From: JBCCLJ01 sp039026915
GTDB taxonomy: Bacteria > Acidobacteriota > Thermoanaerobaculia > Multivoradales > Multivoraceae
Assembly (NCBI GenBank): GCA_039026915.1
Contig: JBCCLJ010000117.1
Coordinates: forward strand, 1-21,598
Direction: 5' to 3'
DNA: 21,598 nucleotides
Shown: positions 1 through 8,685 of the stretch, piece after piece
Position numbering within the stretch: position 1 is the stretch's first letter
Layout: each line of letters opens with the position of its first letter
Translations under genes and position numbers: made by a program
The notes under the pieces: generated by a model
What the model was told of the DNA's origin: nothing
The model's input: the letters and a program-made list of their open reading frames with translations, nothing else
Databases searched by the model: none

Positions 1-773
1 GGCTCTGCGCTCGACGTGCGGTCCGCAATCATCTGTGCGATGTCGCCCGCGCCGAAGGAACCGCCGAACTTGAGAGCTTCGGGGCGCCCGTGACCTTCGA
101 AGACGAAAGTGAGCGGAGCGCTACCGGAGGCGATCTCGCGACTCAGCTGGCGACGGAGTCCAGCCTTCTCGCGCCCGTTCGGAGACTGCAGGAAGGTGAG
201 GCGACCCCCGGTCCTGGCGATTTGGCTCTGGGTCACGGAGCGTCCGAAGAGGTTGCGCTTGCGGCGGTCTCGGGTGCGGTCCGCGGACGCCGCGTACACG
301 ACGTCGCGATCGGCGAAGAGAGAAGTCGTTGCGAAGCGACGGCGCTGTTCGAGGATGTGCTCGACTTCACGGGCAACCGTCGTCGCGCTGGGCGTGACGC
401 CCTGAAAGTGGAGGTTGCGAGCCACCATGACCTTGGCCTGCACCAGCTCTCGCGTGGTGGTGAAGAGGCGGCTGCCGCCCGCCGCCTCGGCGATCCAGCG
501 AGCCTCGATCCGCTCGAAGTCGGCCAGAGCCGGGTCCCGTTCGAGCCGACGCAGGCGCGAAGCCTCCGACCGAAGCTTGCTTCCCCCGGCGAGGTGAGCG
601 CCGGAGCGCTTAGCGCCGAGATAGAGCTCGAGCTGGGCCGGGGTGGAGAGGCGATCGATGCGTGCAGCGAAGTGAGTGGCGGACGAGACGTTGGGAGACG
701 AGAGGTCTGCCGTGGGAACATCCGCGGCGATCGAGGTCATCAGAAGCAGGCTGCAGAGCGTAAGTTTGAGCAT
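1..773 (-). CDS. Secreted protein of unknown function, possible clan CD (caspase-like) fold, partial
   Basis: The reading frame starts with ATG at 773 and stays open to the window edge, giving 257 residues with the C-terminus missing. Residues 1-17 (MLKLTLCSLLLMTSIAA) look like a signal peptide, so the product is probably exported. The middle is rich in Arg, Glu and Leu and looks helical. Near the edge, residues 221-229 read LTFVFEGHG, a hydrophobic strand ending in His-Gly, followed by a helix-like stretch with IAQMIADR. A hydrophobic block ending in His-Gly is the first half of the catalytic signature of clan CD peptidases (caspases, gingipains, CHAT proteins). The second half, a hydrophobic block followed by Cys, would lie outside the window, so this assignment is a guess. 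The ribosome binding site is weak. The exported hypothetical call is solid; the peptidase call is not. Confidence 0.7.
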   Translation of the reverse strand, partial: MLKLTLCSLLLMTSIAADVPTADLSSPNVSSATHFAARIDRLSTPAQLELYLGAKRSGAHLAGGSKLRSEASRLRRLERDPALADFERIEARWIAEAAGGSRLFTTTRELVQAKVMVARNLHFQGVTPSATTVAREVEHILEQRRRFATTSLFADRDVVYAASADRTRDRRKRNLFGRSVTQSQIARTGGRLTFLQSPNGREKAGLRRQLSREIASGSAPLTFVFEGHGRPEALKFGGSFGAGDIAQMIADRTSSAE

Positions 774-818
774 CGGTTCGTCTCGCGGAGGGTTCCTTGT
801 CTTCCGGCGGGAGAAGAA

Positions 819-848
819 TGCTAAAAACTAGTTTTGCTAGAAATACAA
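819..848 (-). promoter_or_regulatory. Candidate promoter with a 12-bp palindrome in its spacer
   Basis: On the minus strand TTGTAT (848-843) and TTAGCA (824-819) are separated by 18 bases and lie about 45 bases upstream of the gene starting at 773. The spacer and the edge of the -10 hold the perfect palindrome AAAACTAGTTTT (824-835). This AT-rich patch stands out from the GC-rich surroundings. The hexamers are only moderate matches, so the promoter is tentative; the palindrome is seen directly. Confidence 0.35.
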
Positions 849-995
849 TATGTTCCTCACTGTGAGTCGTCAGCGCCCTACCCCCGTTTGTGGGACAGAT
901 CCTTCAAGACCTCAGAAGCTTGCCGAGCCTTGGGCGATCGACTGTCGCAAGTGCCTGAAAATACGAGACATCCTCTGTAGGAGAGATCACCTGTG

Positions 996-1493
996 ATGCA
1001 CACGAGATCGGTGCTGCTCCTGATGCTCGGTTTGGCTCACCCGCTACTCGCCCAGCTGCAGCACGGTCAGCTGGGCGCTCGGGTGGCGGTCACCTTCGGC
1101 CGCTTCGGCCGTCCGGTTCAGTGGGTACCCCGCGAAGACTTCTTCTCCTTCGCTCTCCTGTGGGGAGCCTGCGTTGCTCTGCTGCCTCTGGCGATCGCCT
1201 GGCTCATCCAGCGCGTGCCTGCCGTTCTCTTCTCGATTCCACGCCGGGAGTACTGGTTGTCGCCCGACCGCGTGGGCACGCTGCGGCGGGTGCTCTCGCA
1301 GTGGATGCTGGGGGTCGGGCTTCTGACGGCTGGCTTCAGCCTCGGCGTCTTCTGGTTGACGCTGAGCGCCAACTCGCGCCGCCCCATCGTGCTCCCGAAC
1401 GTCTTCTTCCTACTGCTGGCGTTCTTTCTCGTGGCCCTGCTCTGTGCGCTGCTCCTGCTCCTGGCGCGTTTGAGTCGCGACGAACAGAGCTGA
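996..1493 (+). CDS. DUF1648-like membrane protein
   Basis: The 165-residue protein starts with ATG at 996. An in-frame GTG at 993 is an alternative, and GGAG at 980-983 could serve either. It opens with a hydrophobic segment (about residues 4-20) that may be a signal peptide or helix. It then has LGARVAVTFGRFGRPVQW, which matches the DUF1648 pattern of LP-xx-VAxHF-xxxGxPDxW. There are hydrophobic segments near residues 48-66, 103-123 and 134-156. The motif IPRREYWLSPDR between the second and third of these is typical of DUF1648 proteins (IPNxxYWLAPxRR). Members of this group are small integral membrane proteins; some relatives (SdpI type) combine sensing and immunity, but nothing here shows that role. 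It converges on the hydrolase gene at 1511. Confidence 0.7.
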   Translation: MHTRSVLLLMLGLAHPLLAQLQHGQLGARVAVTFGRFGRPVQWVPREDFFSFALLWGACVALLPLAIAWLIQRVPAVLFSIPRREYWLSPDRVGTLRRVLSQWMLGVGLLTAGFSLGVFWLTLSANSRRPIVLPNVFFLLLAFFLVALLCALLLLLARLSRDEQS

Positions 1494-1510
1494 ATCGCAC
1501 GCGGACAGGG

Positions 1511-2194
1511 TCAGAAGAGGCCCATCATCATGCGCCACTGCTCGAGGGAGGAAGGGCGCAGATAGGGATTGAGGTCGATCTCCTGACCGATCGTCGAGTG
1601 CGGGCTCGGGCCGTAGTTGTGCCCGGGGAAAACGAGCGTCTCGAGGGGCAGCTGGCGCAGTCGCTGGAGCGAATGGAACATTGCGTCGACGTCGCTACCC
1701 GGCAGATCGACTCGTCCGACTCCCTGCACGAAGAGCGTGTCGCCCGAGATCAGGTGATCGTCGACGAGCAGGCCGCAGCTTCCCGGTGAGTGACCGGGCG
1801 TATGAAGAATACGAACGTTCGGCGGGCCGTCGAGCTCGAGGACCTCGTCGTCGACGTAGGTCGTGAGCGCCTCCCGCGGAATGCCGGTGACCTTCGCCAC
1901 TTGATCTGCCTCGATCTCGTGAATGTAGATCGGCAGCTGCACTTCGGCGAGCAGCTCGGCCAACCCCGGGATCTTCTGCCCGGCGATCTCGCCGCCGACG
2001 TGGTCCTGGTGCGCATGCGTGAGCACCACGTGAGTGACCTCGAAGCCGTCTTCCTGGGCAAGGCGAAGGATGCCGAGGGGATCCCACGCCGGGTCGACGA
2101 CGAACGCTTTCTTCGTCTCCGGATCGCCGACGAGGTAGAGGCAGTTGCCCATCGGGCCGGCGAGGACCTGGCGGAACCAGAGCGTGTCAGACAT
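1511..2194 (-). CDS. Metallo-beta-lactamase-fold hydrolase, glyoxalase II-like
   Basis: The 227-residue protein starts with ATG at 2194, preceded by AAGGAG. The open frame continues upstream to 2350, but that part has no family resemblance and lies before the ribosome binding site. The metal-binding set is complete: THAHQDH (His60, His62, Asp64, His65), HTPGHSPGS (His135), SGDTLF (Asp152) and FPGHNYG (His192). This is the pattern of hydroxyacylglutathione hydrolases and related thioester hydrolases, which bind two metal ions and cleave S-acyl thiols in the cytosol. The length is close to the core domain; the C-terminal glutathione-binding extension of classical GloB is short here. Substrate therefore remains open. 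The gene is transcribed away from the Kazal gene and converges on the DUF1648-like gene. Confidence 0.88.
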   Translation of the reverse strand: MSDTLWFRQVLAGPMGNCLYLVGDPETKKAFVVDPAWDPLGILRLAQEDGFEVTHVVLTHAHQDHVGGEIAGQKIPGLAELLAEVQLPIYIHEIEADQVAKVTGIPREALTTYVDDEVLELDGPPNVRILHTPGHSPGSCGLLVDDHLISGDTLFVQGVGRVDLPGSDVDAMFHSLQRLRQLPLETLVFPGHNYGPSPHSTIGQEIDLNPYLRPSSLEQWRMMMGLF

Positions 2195-2224
2195 GGGACC
2201 GATCTCCTTGCGCGAGTGAGGGCG

Positions 2225-2233
2225 CACTCTAGC
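2225..2233 (-). promoter_or_regulatory. Candidate extended -10 for the hydrolase gene
   Basis: On the minus strand TGC followed by TAGAGT (2233-2225) resembles an extended -10 (TGn-TATAAT). It would give a 5' leader of about 25 bases before the ATG at 2194. No convincing -35 is visible. Confidence 0.25.
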
Positions 2234-2333
2234 AAGTCGAGCGCTCCGGAAGCCTCGGGTTCCTTCGCCCGAGGATGCGCTGGAGAAGCGAGAAGTGTGT
2301 ATGCTGCCAACGCATTTTCGAAGGAGGTCCGAA

Positions 2334-3350
2334 ATGTACAGAAGCTCCACGCGATGCGGCCCGTCGGCATCGCTGCGTCCATGCCTTGTGCTCGCGATCC
2401 GCTGCGCTCTGTTGCTCTCGGCCGGAAGCGTCTGGTCGCAGCCAGCTCCCTGCGTCCCCGATCAGGAGACTCTCTGCCTGCTCGGAGAGCGCTTTCGCGT
2501 CACCGTCGACTGGGTCAATCAGTACGACGGCGGCACGACGGGCGTCGGCCGTGCGGTGCCGCTCACCGATGAAACGGGAGCCTTCTGGTTCTTCACCGAA
2601 GGCAATCTGGAGTTGATGGTCAAGATCCTGGACGGCTCCGAGATCAACGGCAAGTTCTGGGTGGGTCTCGGTTCCCTGACGGACGTCGAGTTCACGCTCA
2701 CGGTCACAGAGGTGTCGAGCCTGGAGACGAAGCAGTATCGGAACGAGCCGGGGAATCGCTACGGCATCCTGGACATCGAAGCGCTCGAGGACGATCTCCT
2801 CAGTGTCGGCGAGGCCTGCGGTGGGCTCGTACCGGCGGGCACGCCGTTTCAGTGTCGCCCTGGGCTCTTCTGCGAGTCTCCCGACTTCTCTTGTGCACAG
2901 CAGCTCGACGGGCAGGGTACCTGCGCGGTGATCCCTGAGGTTTGCACCGACGACTTCACACCCGTCTGCGGATGCGATGGCGTCACCTACGGCAACGACT
3001 GCGAGCGGCAGGCCGCGGGAGTGAGCAAAGCGGCTGACGGTGCCTGCGAACCCTCGGCCCGCGTCTGTGGTGGCATTGCCGACCTGAGCTGCGGATCGGC
3101 GGAGACGTGCGAGTACCCCGCAGGGCAGTGCAGTGTCCTCGACCTGGCCGGGCAGTGTGTCGCAGCGCCTCAGGCGTGCCCCGCGGTCTTCGATCCGGTG
3201 TGCGGCTGCGACGGTGTGACCTATGGCAACGACTGCGAGCTACTGGCGGCGGGTGCCGCCAAGGCATCGGACGGTGCCTGCACTGGCTCCCTGCAGGCGG
3301 CCGGCTCCGCTTCGCGCATCGATGAGCTGATGCCTCTGAATCTCTGGTAG
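2334..3350 (+). CDS. Secreted beta-domain protein with two Kazal repeats
   Basis: The 338-residue protein starts with ATG at 2334, seven bases after AAGGAGG. An upstream in-frame GTG at 2295 has no such site. Residues 15-36 form a signal peptide ending near VWSQ. Residues 46-150 form a beta-rich domain (LCLLGERFRVTVDW, GAFWFFTEGNLELMVKILD, NGKFWVGLGSLTDVEFTL). This resembles a domain I recall from many exported Acidobacteriota and myxobacterial proteins; it has no known activity. A Cys-rich linker (162-200) follows. Two Kazal-type modules come next, each with PVCGCDGVTYGNDCE (210-224 and 288-302) and the expected flanking cysteines. Kazal domains are serine-protease inhibitors in animals; in bacteria they are usually untested. 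The likely location is periplasmic or extracellular. The gene stands alone. Confidence 0.85.
   Translation: MYRSSTRCGPSASLRPCLVLAIRCALLLSAGSVWSQPAPCVPDQETLCLLGERFRVTVDWVNQYDGGTTGVGRAVPLTDETGAFWFFTEGNLELMVKILDGSEINGKFWVGLGSLTDVEFTLTVTEVSSLETKQYRNEPGNRYGILDIEALEDDLLSVGEACGGLVPAGTPFQCRPGLFCESPDFSCAQQLDGQGTCAVIPEVCTDDFTPVCGCDGVTYGNDCERQAAGVSKAADGACEPSARVCGGIADLSCGSAETCEYPAGQCSVLDLAGQCVAAPQACPAVFDPVCGCDGVTYGNDCELLAAGAAKASDGACTGSLQAAGSASRIDELMPLNLW
2961..3005 (+). repeat. Kazal repeat unit 1 (DNA level)
   Basis: This 45-bp segment encodes PVCGCDGVTYGNDCE and matches 3195-3239 at 38 of 45 positions. All seven differences are at third codon positions and are silent. Confidence 0.9.
3195..3239 (+). 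repeat. Kazal repeat unit 2 (DNA level)
   Basis: This is the second copy of the 45-bp segment, 234 bp (78 codons) downstream of the first and encoding the same 15 residues. Only silent differences separate the copies. Confidence 0.9.
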
Positions 3351-3480
3351 CGACCGCGCAAGCACGGGCCGTTGCCACGGCGCGCCACGCAGCGCGCTGT
3401 GCTACTGTCCCGCCGCGCGCGGCAGAGCGCCCGTGTCGTCGGCCGGGTCTGAGTCAACGCCTCTCGAACGGGAAAGCAAC

Positions 3481-4830
<1,350 letters not shown>

Positions 4831-5123
4831 ACGGCCCGCCGCGCTCGACTGACGGCGGCGCAGCACTCAGGTCCCGCTCGAGCAGGGGTCGCGTTTCGGC
4901 CCTATCGACTCGTCGCTTGGAACGCGTTCGACGGTCCGGGCGTGTCTGACGTCTCTGAACGGCGCTCCTGAACCTGGACGCCGTCGTCCCGGCCTCGAGT
5001 CGTGTGTGGACCCGCAGCAAGTCCGTACTATCAACGATGGTGGCTGCGGTAGTTCCGAATCTACGGAATCGCCGGTCTGGGCGACACTCTGGACGACACC
5101 GGATCGTTGCTCTCGGAGGACCG
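4831..5123 (+). other. Intergenic region between purA and the next operon
   Basis: I find no coding sequence or RNA gene in these 293 bases. TACTAT at 5026-5031 is a possible -10 for the downstream operon, without a clear -35. A small inverted repeat, TTCCG/CGGAA with a 6-base loop (5053-5068), lies between it and the start codon. No terminator with a T-run follows purA. Confidence 0.4.
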
Positions 5124-6650
5124 ATGACCGTTCGCGCACGCACACTGCCGTTCCTGATCGCGTTTGCTGCCCTCGCAGCAGATGGCGCGATGGTTCGTGC
5201 GCAGGCGGCCGAAGAGCCGGACTGGGAGCTCGATCTGGAGGCCGCACGCAGGCTCTGGGGGAACGAGCCGCCGCTCGACAGCGTGCACGACCTTCACCGC
5301 TTGCGCGTCGACCTCGAGAACCGGTCGCTGTGGGTCGGCCCGCAGCTCTTCGATGTCCCTCTCGCCATCGTGCCGTACGCAGACCACGACGATCTGAACG
5401 ACGCGTCGGGACGACCCGTGGCTCGAGGGGATCAAGAGCTGGCTCGCCGGCTGGCGCCCGGAGAGATCGGTCTCGCGATCCGCCACCAGAGGCCCAAGAA
5501 CCGCACTCTCGACGTCGGCGCTGCGGCGCGGCAGCTGCTCCCCGAGGTAGGGCTGAGGTACACCCACTTGGAAGTACTCGTCGGTGTCGTCCGGGACGGT
5601 GAGCGCGGAGTCGTGTCTCTGAACAGCCCGCCGGCCTATGCCGGTGGCCGCTTCGGTGGCCCCGACTACCCGATGATCTTCTACCGACTCGACTTCAGCG
5701 CGTTCGGCGAGCGCGAGCCCGAGGTGCTTCGCAGCCTGCGCGCCTGGCTCGTGGCTTTCGGCTCTCTGCTGACCTTTCCGGTGCAGTACCAGGGCCAGGA
5801 TCCTCTGGCCGCCAGCACGCCGCAGCGAGTCACGGAGCACGCGCGTCGCGCGGTGGAGGCGATCGCCGGCGACGAGGAGTCGCGTCAGTGGTTCCGGGAG
5901 AAGGAGAATCAGCTCTACTGCTCGGAGTACGCCCTATTGGCCATCAACGCGGCGGTGCAGCACCCGCTCCACGCTGAAGAGATGACACCCCTGGTCGGCG
6001 AAAAGGTGTGGCGACGGTTCACCCGCGAGGTCGAGCGCTTCGATGCGGGCCTCTCGAGTGGCTTCACGCTACCTCGGCTGAACCGCCTCGCCGCGCTCGT
6101 CGATATCCGGCCGTCGGAGAACATCCCGCTGAAGGGTGAGGAGCGAGAACTGGCGATCGTGCCCATGACGCTGGTCGACATGGTCGAACGGTCGGTCGTC
6201 GCTCTGATTCCCCCGACCGAGATCGACCCGGCTGCCGCCGAAGCACGCGCCGCACTGTTGGGCACCCTGGGAGTGCAAGCAAGGACCCGGGTCTCCATCG
6301 AAGACGAGGAGGAGCTCCGTCAGCTCGACGAGCTCTTGCAGCGCCTGCTCGCACTCGAGCTGCGAGCAGTGGGTGAGTACCGACCTGAAAGGCATCGCGA
6401 GGAACTGCGCCCGCTGCTCGACGAGATCGAGAGCCTGCTCTGCGCTCCTCCACGGAGCCAGAGTTGCCTCTATGCGCCGCCCGCGCTGTTCCCATGGATC
6501 GCTCAGGGCGACTGGCCGGCTCACGGCGTGCGCGTCGAGTATCTTGGACACGGGATCCACTACTCGCTGGTCCGCTCGGGCGCCGATTCGACGACTCAGT
6601 CAACACGAGCATCAACACCAGAGGAGGTGATCGCATGCAATCCGAACTGA
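5124..6650 (+). CDS. Secreted protein with a possible permuted papain-like (NlpC/P60 superfamily) domain
   Basis: The 508-residue protein starts with ATG at 5124, three bases after GGAGGA. A signal peptide covers about residues 1-27 (cleavage near VRAQA). Residues 111-118 (APGEIGLA), then YTHLEVLVG with His148 and Glu150, then NQLYCSEYALLAINAAV with Cys266, place the His before the Cys. That order is typical of circularly permuted papain-like enzymes such as YiiX and LRAT relatives, where the Cys usually sits in a CSE motif as here. Such enzymes cleave or transfer amide or thioester bonds. The rest (300-508) is helical and unrecognised, with a C-terminal Cys pair region. The gene heads a four-gene run and overlaps hpf by 16 bp, which suggests coupled expression, although an exported protein next to cytosolic stress factors is unexpected. 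The enzyme call is an inference from two motifs. Confidence 0.75.
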   Translation: MTVRARTLPFLIAFAALAADGAMVRAQAAEEPDWELDLEAARRLWGNEPPLDSVHDLHRLRVDLENRSLWVGPQLFDVPLAIVPYADHDDLNDASGRPVARGDQELARRLAPGEIGLAIRHQRPKNRTLDVGAAARQLLPEVGLRYTHLEVLVGVVRDGERGVVSLNSPPAYAGGRFGGPDYPMIFYRLDFSAFGEREPEVLRSLRAWLVAFGSLLTFPVQYQGQDPLAASTPQRVTEHARRAVEAIAGDEESRQWFREKENQLYCSEYALLAINAAVQHPLHAEEMTPLVGEKVWRRFTREVERFDAGLSSGFTLPRLNRLAALVDIRPSENIPLKGEERELAIVPMTLVDMVERSVVALIPPTEIDPAAAEARAALLGTLGVQARTRVSIEDEEELRQLDELLQRLLALELRAVGEYRPERHREELRPLLDEIESLLCAPPRSQSCLYAPPALFPWIAQGDWPAHGVRVEYLGHGIHYSLVRSGADSTTQSTRASTPEEVIACNPN

Positions 6651-6991
6651 GAATCAGAACCCACAATGCAACTGTCTCGCCCGGCGTGCGCTCGCTGATC
6701 GAGAAGGAGGTCGCTCATCTCGAGGCCCACTTCCAGCGCGTCGTCGAGTGCGCCGTGCGGGTCGAAGGGCCGTCGGCGCACCAGCGAAAAGGAGGTAAGT
6801 ACTCGGTGCACCTGACACTCGGCATTCCCGGGCCCGACGTTCAGGTGTCGAAGCAGCAGCACGAGACGCTCGAAGGAGCGGTGCGCGGAGCCTTCCATGT
6901 GGCTCGGCGCCAGCTCGACGAGCGGCACTGGCGCCAGCGCGAGCGCGCGACGAGACGGCGGCCGAAGGTGTCCGAGGAGAGCGTCTCTTGA
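6635..6991 (+). CDS. hpf: Ribosome hibernation-promoting factor, HPF/RaiA family
   Basis: The 118-residue protein starts with ATG at 6635, with GGAGG about 8 bases upstream inside the preceding gene. It has the beta-alpha-beta-beta-beta-alpha layout of the HPF/RaiA (sigma-54 modulation) family: RIRTHNATVSPGVRSLIEK, then LEAHFQRVVECAVRVEG, KYSVHLTLGIPGPDVQV and the helix TLEGAVRGAFHVARRQL. It lacks the long C-terminal domain, so it is a short form, but has a very basic tail (RQRERATRRR). Such proteins bind the decoding region of the 30S subunit and inactivate or dimerise ribosomes in starvation. The stop codon overlaps the TTG start of the universal stress gene, so the two are probably translated together. 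Confidence 0.85.
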   Translation: MQSELRIRTHNATVSPGVRSLIEKEVAHLEAHFQRVVECAVRVEGPSAHQRKGGKYSVHLTLGIPGPDVQVSKQQHETLEGAVRGAFHVARRQLDERHWRQRERATRRRPKVSEESVS

Positions 6992-7917
6992 GAGAGCTCT
7001 TCGGCTCGGACGACGCACCGATCGTCGTCGCAACGGATCTGTCGGACTCCTCGAGGCCGGCGGTCGAGTGGGCGCTCGAGCTCCAGCGCCGCCTGGGCCG
7101 TCCTCTGCGGATCCTCTACGTCGCCCTGTTGGCCGAAGAGAGTGCGCTGTACCCGCTCTTCGACACCAGCCCCGAGACGCTCGGGCTTCAGGAAGAGATC
7201 GAGCGTCGTGCCGACAAAGCACTCGCGCGCTTCCTGGAAGCCTTCGATTTCGACGCCGACGTCGAAGCCGTGGTTCGGCACGCAGTCTCACCTGCTGCCG
7301 GAGTCCTGGAGTACGTCGACAGCGAGGAGGCCGGTCTGCTCGTCCTCGGAACGCATGGTCGTAGCGGCTTCAAGCGTTGGCTCATGGGCAGCGTCGCCGA
7401 AGACGTCGTGCGCCGCGTCGGGTGTCCGGTGCTCTGCTGCCATCCGGAAGACGCGGCCCCGGCGGACGGCAAGTTCGGACCCGTCCTCGCGGCCCTCGAC
7501 TTCACCAGGGCTTCCGAATCGGTGGCCTTGACCGCAGCCGAGCTCGGCGGTCGACTCGACGTGGACGTCGAGCTCCTACACGTCGTGCCTGACCCGCTCT
7601 TCTCGCTACCGGGCTATCTGACCGAAGGAATCGCAGGTCCGATGCCGAGCGTTTCGGAGGTGACGGAGCGTGCTCAGCGCGAGCTCGACGAGTTCAGCGA
7701 CCGGCTCGGTCTTCCGCCCTCGATCGCCCGCAGCGTCAAGGCCGGGCGCCCGCGTGAGTTCGTCGTCGCAGCGGCCGAGGCGAGCGGCGCCTCGATTGTG
7801 GTGATCGCCTCGCGCACTTCCGCCGAGAACGCTGCTTTCCTTGGCGGCATCACCCACGCCGTTCTTCGGCACGCTCCGTGCCTCGTGCTCGTCGTACCGC
7901 CCCCGCCAACGGACTGA
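6988..7917 (+). CDS. Universal stress protein with two UspA domains
   Basis: The 309-residue protein starts with TTG at 6988, which shares TTGA with the hpf stop and follows GAGGAGA (6974-6980) by seven bases. Domain 1 (about 10-153) has VVATDLSDSS and the ATP-binding pattern G-x2-G-x9-G-S in GTHGRSGFKRWLMGS (Gly121, Gly124, Gly134, Ser135), so it probably binds ATP. Domain 2 (about 164-304) starts with GPVLAALDFTRAS. Its equivalent loop (ASRTSAENAAFLGGITH) has lost the first two glycines, so nucleotide binding there is doubtful. Universal stress proteins raise survival under stress by mechanisms that differ between family members. It lies between hpf and the metal transporter in the same run. 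Confidence 0.92.
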   Translation: MRELFGSDDAPIVVATDLSDSSRPAVEWALELQRRLGRPLRILYVALLAEESALYPLFDTSPETLGLQEEIERRADKALARFLEAFDFDADVEAVVRHAVSPAAGVLEYVDSEEAGLLVLGTHGRSGFKRWLMGSVAEDVVRRVGCPVLCCHPEDAAPADGKFGPVLAALDFTRASESVALTAAELGGRLDVDVELLHVVPDPLFSLPGYLTEGIAGPMPSVSEVTERAQRELDEFSDRLGLPPSIARSVKAGRPREFVVAAAEASGASIVVIASRTSAENAAFLGGITHAVLRHAPCLVLVVPPPPTD

Positions 7918-7921
7918 GTGG

Positions 7922-8671
7922 GTGGCACGCGCCCGCCCGACGCTTGCCGAAGATCACACTCCGGAACGGATTCGGCAACGCCTGGACGCCCCGGGTTCGG
8001 CGCGCTACCTGGGCGATTTCATCTACGGGTCGATCGACGGCGTCGTGACGACCTTCGCCATCGTCGCCGGCGTCGCAGGTGCCGACATGTCCGTGGCGGT
8101 CGTAGCTGTTCTCGGCGTCGCCAACCTGGTCGCCGACGGTCTGTCGATGGCAGCCAGCAACTTCCTCGGTACGCGCGCCGATGCGGAGCTCCACGAGCGG
8201 ATCCGCCGCTCGGAGTCGGCACAGATCGAAGCGTTCCCGGAAGGTGAGCGCGAGGAGGTGCGCGAGATTTTCCGTCGGAAGGGGCTGGCAGGCGAGGCTC
8301 TGGACGGCGTGGTCGAGGCGATCACTGCCGACCGCGATCGGTGGATCGAAACCATGATCGTCGACGAGTTCGGCCTGTCGAAAGCGACGCGTTCCCCTGT
8401 GCTTGCGGGGAGCGCCACCTTTGCGGCCTTTCTGGTCGTCGGCGCGGTCCCGCTGCTGCCGTTTCTCCTCGGCTCTGGACTCGGCTGGATCGATCGACCG
8501 TTCCTCTGGAGCTCGGTCGTCACCGGGGCGGCCTTTCTCCTCGTTGGAGCCGCGAAGGCGGCTGTGGTCGAGGCGTCCTGGTGGCGATCGAGCCTGGAGA
8601 CCGTGGCCATCGGTGGCGGAGCGGCCGCGGTCGCCTATCTGCTGGGAGACGTGCTGGGGCGGCTCGTCTAG
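7922..8671 (+). CDS. VIT1/CCC1-family iron or manganese transporter
   Basis: The 249-residue protein begins four bases after the universal stress gene ends. I chose GTG at 7922 because of this spacing; no ribosome binding site is visible, and the frame also runs upstream inside the neighbour. The N-terminal helix contains the family signature YGSIDGVVTTFAIVAGVAGA (residues 35-54). A second helix (57-82) has NLVADGLSMAASNFLG. A charged cytoplasmic segment (85-150), rich in Glu with ERIRRSESAQIEAFPEGE, corresponds to the metal-binding domain of VIT1. Three more helices lie near 164-185, 195-215 and 226-245. Family members move Fe2+ or Mn2+ out of the cytosol, driven by protons. Coupling to stress genes suggests a role in limiting metal toxicity. 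Confidence 0.9.
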   Translation: MARARPTLAEDHTPERIRQRLDAPGSARYLGDFIYGSIDGVVTTFAIVAGVAGADMSVAVVAVLGVANLVADGLSMAASNFLGTRADAELHERIRRSESAQIEAFPEGEREEVREIFRRKGLAGEALDGVVEAITADRDRWIETMIVDEFGLSKATRSPVLAGSATFAAFLVVGAVPLLPFLLGSGLGWIDRPFLWSSVVTGAAFLLVGAAKAAVVEASWWRSSLETVAIGGGAAAVAYLLGDVLGRLV

Positions 8672-8685
8672 CTCGTCTGGGCCCG

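Noticed and set aside
3372..3406. Possible purA promoter (TTGCCA and GCTACT)
   Set aside because: The hexamers are 23 bases apart, too far for a normal promoter.
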